A stretch of 64,000 nucleotides of DNA from Mytilus galloprovincialis (taxonomy: Eukaryota; Mollusca; Bivalvia; Mytilida; Mytilidae): contig NC_134838.1 in the NCBI RefSeq assembly GCF_965363235.1, forward strand, positions 20,012,441 to 20,076,440, given 5' to 3'. A model generated the notes under the pieces. It was not told where the DNA came from. It saw nothing but the letters and a program-made list of their open reading frames with translations, and made no database searches. A program made the translations under genes and the position numbers. Each line of letters begins with the position of its first letter. Position 1 is the stretch's first letter. This document shows positions 59,566-64,000 of the stretch, piece by piece.

Positions 59566-60211
59566 GAATCCTTAAAACAGCCAGTAAAAGGGTGTTTTGG
59601 GAAAAGGCGACAAATATTACGTATTAAAGGAAAACTTCTTTATGATTAAACAAATAGTTTTCAAATAGTTCAATTGATTAGCTCCATACAATTAAGCGAG
59701 ACGAAGCGTTTGTCACCTGGCATGAATCTATAAAATCTAGATATACTAAGATGATATCAGATTGATTATAAATACTTCAAATAGATAGTAAATTGTTATG
59801 TCTTATAAATAAACCGTTAACTAAATTTTATAGTAATTTAAATAATCAAATACCCGTTTAGAAGAGTAATTAATCCAGCGTCAAATTATTGTTTGTTTTT
59901 AAATTTGTAAGTTTGTAGTTGTTTGCCTTGACATTTCAGAGCTGTACGATTCACTCAGCTAACAATAAATTCACTAAAACAATAAATAACAAAACCATAG
60001 TTGTTAGACAAAACTTTAAATCTAAAATGTGTGCTATACATGTACATGTAACTGTGACAAAATAGTATTCGTTGTTAAAATCGTGGACTAATAGATTGTA
60101 CGATAAACGCAAAGTGCAGTTCTTAAAATCAAACGACATTGACCCAAATAAATCGAATTCTTCAAAATATATTGACCACTTTTATTTTTCTGGCAACACA
60201 TTTGTATTCAG

Positions 60212-60427
60212 CCACGCAATTTGACATACTTCCTTGTAAGAGATGGAAAATCCATTACTAATAGGACACATATTGAACTCACTTCACTAAACAATGTTTA
60301 CAAAGTAAAGCCCAGGCTTCCAATACAAGGGTATATTCAGATATTAAAAGAGGTATTTAAACAGTTCAAATTAGACTATTTCGATATTTTGATAGGTTTG
60401 CTAGGTTATTTATATAAAACAAAATGA
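60212..60427 (+). CDS. Candidate exon in duplication copy B
   Basis: After the acceptor-like TTTGTATTCAG the frame reads PRNLTYFLVRDGKSITNRTH, then IELTSLNNVYKVKPRLPIQ, and stays open to TGA at 60425-60427 (GYIQILKEVFKQFKLDYFDI). Only the first 33-36 codons are matched in copy A (42147). A GGGTATAT donor near 60330 is possible. Function unknown. Confidence 0.35.
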   Translation, partial: PRNLTYFLVRDGKSITNRTHIELTSLNNVYKVKPRLPIQGYIQILKEVFKQFKLDYFDILIGLLGYLYKTK

Positions 60428-60559
60428 TATGAGTGTTTAATTTCTTTGAAAGACATTATTCTTTTGTATTTAAAAAAAAGGGAATTAGTTTGTTGAAACA
60501 TTTTTTTTTCAATTTTCCTAAAATACACACGTCACGCTCGATGAAATTAAAAACATTGC

Positions 60560-61130
60560 AAATAAGATAAAACGTATAAAGGAATAATCGTGGCAGAGAA
60601 AAGCATTTATTATTGCATAAGAATAAACATTTTATTGTAAAAGCGGAAATATTTAAATTCAGAAAAGATATGACTTTAATACCTACGTACATGCATGTAT
60701 TCCATGTTTATAAAATCAATGAAACTATGTGAATGGGAGTACATAATTATTAAGCATTTCTATCGGGCGTAGATATATAGTATGAAATGTAACAATCATT
60801 ATAATGCCTTGTTTTGAATGTAAACTTATTCTATGTTTACATTATGACTTCCTTATATTTTTAGCGTTGTTCAGTTCTGCTTTGTTTATAATTGGTTAAT
60901 TATACGAACTATTAGTATGTCGAATCATTGTCTTTTGAATCTAATATAATAGTCCTATTCGACTTGTTATTCGGATGTCACGAGAAAACAATTAAATCAT
61001 TTATTTATCCCAGTTACATTTTCCTTATTGTCATTCTGTTCGAAATAATAAGGAATTCATCAATTTAGGTTAAATCTCTTTCTTTTAGTACTTCAACTTA
61101 ATTTTGATTAACATGTGTTTACTATTTTTC
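60560..61130. other. AT-rich intergenic DNA
   Basis: No repeat, exon or RNA gene that I can support. Confidence 0.6.
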
Positions 61131-61132
61131 TG

Positions 61133-61325
61133 TTAAGTCTGTTTTTTTGTGATATACATTTGACATAACTCTGTACATATGTATCCCGTCATACTTTGTA
61201 CCACACAATTATTTTATTTATTATTATTACTTTTACTGTTAACTGTTTTTTTTTTTTTTGTTATATCTACTTTACCTGACTCTGTATTTATGTATACCGT
61301 CATACTTTGAACGACAAAATTATTT
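61133..61325 (+). repeat. Two-unit direct tandem repeat, about 107 bp
   Basis: CTCTGTACATATGTATCCCG then TCATACTTTGTACC recurs as CTCTGTATTTATGTATACCG then TCATACTTTGAACG; both are followed by AATTATTTTAT. Confidence 0.8.
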
Positions 61326-61494
61326 TATGTCTACCTGTGAGAATTTCAAACGCGCAGTTTTACACCAGTACTGAAAACCTTCCCTCCTTTATGGGTGGAT
61401 TTGACATAGATAAATAAAATCGTATAATATAAGCAAAATGAGGATGATAAATTTGATGTATGACTTTTTATGCTTCTTCGTTAAATTTGTTGTT

Positions 61495-61790
61495 TTTATA
61501 GTGATTAAGATGATGACACAATGTTGACTGCTGTACCCCTATTTTTGACATTTATACCTATTGTGTCTGGGTTTTTTTCATGCATCGTTGACAATGTAAT
61601 GGTATTTGATGCGACTGTCATACAAGTGAGAGGTTTAGCTAGCTATAAAACCAGGTTCAATCCACCATTTTCTACATAAGAAAATGCCTGTACCAAGTCA
61701 GGAATATGACAGTTGTTATCCATTTGTTTGATGTGTTTGAACTTTTGAATTTGCCATTTGATTGGGACTTTCCCTTTTAAAGTTTCCTCG
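61495..61790 (+). repeat. Repeat family B, plus orientation
   Basis: ACTGCTGTACCCCTATTTTT, GTGAGAGGTTTAGC, TCAATCCACCATTTTCTACA and TACCAAGTCAGGAATATGAC as at 6175-6480. Confidence 0.75.
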
Positions 61791-64000
61791 GAGTTCAGTA
61801 TTTTTGTGTTTTTACTTTTTATATAAAATTAATAAAATGAAATGTTTGCAGCAACAGACTCATAAATACCTAAAACTAATACATACATTTCCAAGGTCAA
61901 CCTTTCATTTTTACAATTTCAAATTTATCAACTGCTTATTAAAGAAATCAAATTATAAGTGTTTGCATCTACAGAGCTGTTTCGTGCCCTAGATATATGT
62001 TTTAACAATTGCTTTAATAATATTTGCAAACATTAATTAGTGTCCAAATTTAAATGTTTTTCAAACTGTTTTCTTGTCGTCAATTCCATGTTTTACATGT
62101 ACTGCAGTTTTCCAAACTAATAAGTTTGGCAGTACTTCCACATCCTTATTATGAACAGAAATCATAAATGTTTTTTTCTTTTGTACTGCTTTATAAAGAG
62201 GGTCAAAACATCATATACTGTCATGACATTGAATACGACTTTAGTTACTTGCTTTTAAAACACACAATCAACATCAGTCACCTATTATCATAAATCAAAG
62301 AAAAATTGGTCATACAATATGACATAAGTCAAACGACACAAATGTCAAAAGACATCTAGGTGTTCGAATACGGTCTTCAAAAACAAATGGTTGCTTTAAA
62401 AATATGTCAAGACGTTGATAGTATCGAGTTGTAACCAAAAACTCTATCAACACCATAATTCCCGAAATGACAAAATTAAAAACAAAAACATGAGTGTATT
62501 CGGGCTGATTTGTCATCTCGTTGTGTCATAGAAAGCTCGAAAGTTACTCGATATCAATCTCAAAGTACTTTGCTTGTTGATATCAAATTATTCTGCGGCA
62601 TTTATATAGAGACGAAGTCCCCAATTATGGTAGAAAAATCAATAAGAAAAAAAAGGAAAAAAATCGGGAAAATTTCCCGAATTTTTCATCCTACTAATGA
62701 ACTAAAAATCGTTAACTTTTTTTTCAGATCTACTTCCTGTTCCGGTTTTCCCCGCATTCGCGCAGAGATCTACTTTTTTTCCGGTCTTGTTTTCATGAGA
62801 CTTTAAATAACATATATAGTTATCAGTCTAGTAAAATATAAGATTGGGACTCAATACAAATTCATTTTTAATAATTGTTTGATATGAAAAAAACGTTACC
62901 TGATGAAAGCGTTTCTTGTGTTTACATTGAATATGACGTCATAATTTAAGGAACGTCACAGCTAAATCCCTTACAACAGAACCAAAATCGGGAACTTTAC
63001 GGTATTTCTTTTATCAACATGTTTGAATTAAAAAAAATAATACATACAGACTTCGTCCCCATTCACAGGTTATGCCTGCCTCATATTAAAATAGATGGTT
63101 GTACTTCAGAGCAGAATTTCAGCACATGCATCACAATCAGTACAATTATACTCAACACATGATTTGAATTCTAAAAATAATTACATTTTAGTTCTTCCTC
63201 AGCTTCAAAACACATCTTTGCGATTTGATGAGTATTCGAGAAAACAACAAGACGCTATGATTGAATATAACAGTTTGAACAAAAAAAACATTTCAAGTAA
63301 AACTTAATTGAGGAAAAGTAGCGGCCGCATGATCAAGGCTAAAAACAAAAAAGGAAAACGTCAAGGCAGACAGCAACCAACCATAATCTAAGAGTTGCAG
63401 TTCCTACATACATAATATTGCAAAGTTATTCATGTTTGTTAACATTCAACCCTCTCTAACTTTATCCAGTATGTATTAGTGCAACCATCGATCAAACATT
63501 AAACGGAGCCCTATCGATAAGATCGATAAAAATGACACAAGAAAATGACAAAATATTTTAAGGTTGACCTTCTTGGAGGGCTTGCTACTAAAGATTCAGA
63601 AAACAGAAATAGGTGTGTTAAATACCATGTTGTAAATAATTAAATATAGCTTTACGAAACATCAATGGAGTAGACAACAGTGGATTCGAAATACAGCGGA
63701 AGATCTCAACGGGGTGTCATATCTTAAAAAAAAAGAGTTAAATACCGTGTGTTATATTTTAAAACGTATATAGGTAAACAATTTTTCAGGGACAAGTGCA
63801 TGTGGGTTAAGCGCTTGATTTTGTTCCGTATTGCTCAGTACTGAAGCTTTGTTTATCTAAACATATATTTTGATTTACAAATGATATCTATAATACTAAA
63901 ATAACGAGGTCCAATTTGTCAGCCGTCACGGGGTAAAAATGACAAATCCAAGAAATCAACTTTATATATAGCTAATATAGGACAATGATATTGATTAAAA
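61790..64000. other. Intergenic DNA with few features
   Basis: AT-rich. Around 62611-63058 GACGAAGTCCCC and GACTTCGTCCCC lie about 440 bases apart as possible short inverted ends of a repeat that includes ATCGGGAAAATTTCCCGAAT (62662) and TGACGTCATAATTT (62935). No gene is supported; the ORFs of 98 codons or fewer lack any family resemblance. Confidence 0.5.

Larger units (their letters stand above)
54425..60560 (+). repeat. Segmental duplication, copy B
   Basis: Collinear with 35760-44060 (blocks listed under copy A). Copy-specific differences include a family F insertion (58565-58985), a truncated family G (59425-59565) joined directly to sequence matching 41500 onward, extra DNA at 55880-56700 and 57900-58190, and many small indels. 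The homology resumes to about 60560 (TTTTGTATTTAAA with 43960). Confidence 0.9.

Noticed and set aside
62510-62806. 98-codon ORF
   Set aside because: Low-complexity lysine-rich stretch over an AT-rich repeat-like region; no recognisable domain.
63320-63335. GCGGCCGC site as a sign of vector sequence
   Set aside because: An isolated eight-base site with native-looking AT-rich flanks; no vector sequence is recognised around it.

Overview
The window looks like nuclear DNA of a bivalve mollusc, probably a mussel (Mytilus-like). It is AT-rich, has long introns, carries several families of dispersed repeats of the kind I associate with mussel genomes, and has one well-supported animal gene. The organism call is inference; no marker gene proves it. 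Almost all short open reading frames are chance ORFs or repeats.

Region 1 (1-30.4 kb) holds the 3' part of one plus-strand gene: 16 exons from 4630 to 30200, all joining in one consistent frame (759 codons after the first split codon), with GT-AG introns, a stop at 30198-30200 and poly(A) signals just after. The protein has two Cache-type halves, a cysteine-rich juxtamembrane region, one membrane helix and a short cytoplasmic tail. This fits the C-terminal part of a VWFA and Cache domain protein of the CACHD1/alpha2delta group. The 5' exons (signal peptide, VWA domain) lie upstream of base 1. Introns carry SINE-like copies, a small terminal-inverted-repeat element and a 100-bp-arm hairpin.

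Region 2 (30.4-35.5 kb) is intergenic. It has a decayed reverse transcriptase on the minus strand with a perfect 128-bp tandem duplication, a 1.13-kb foldback element flanked by TA and built of iterated 18-20 bp words, and a possible minus-strand terminal exon of a multi-pass membrane protein broken by one frameshift.

Region 3 (35.6-60.6 kb) is an old segmental duplication in direct orientation: copy A at about 35.7-44.1 kb and copy B at about 54.4-60.6 kb. Both copies keep a TATA-like/first-exon candidate (36990-37032; 55520-55562) and, about 5 kb downstream, a candidate coding exon whose reading frame is conserved (42147-42260; 60212 onward). Between the copies lie a 1.87-kb terminal-inverted-repeat element (44752-46624) containing reverse-transcriptase debris and a large, apparently undescribed foldback-type element (about 46962-52690). 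The latter has GATGATCGTAAC iterations at its ends and a 24-bp palindromic minisatellite near each end. A 295-bp internally deleted relative sits in reverse orientation at 54117-54411.

Region 4 (60.6-64 kb) holds only AT-rich intergenic DNA and repeats. All similarity statements between parts of the window are by eye; names of protein families are from recognition, not from a search.
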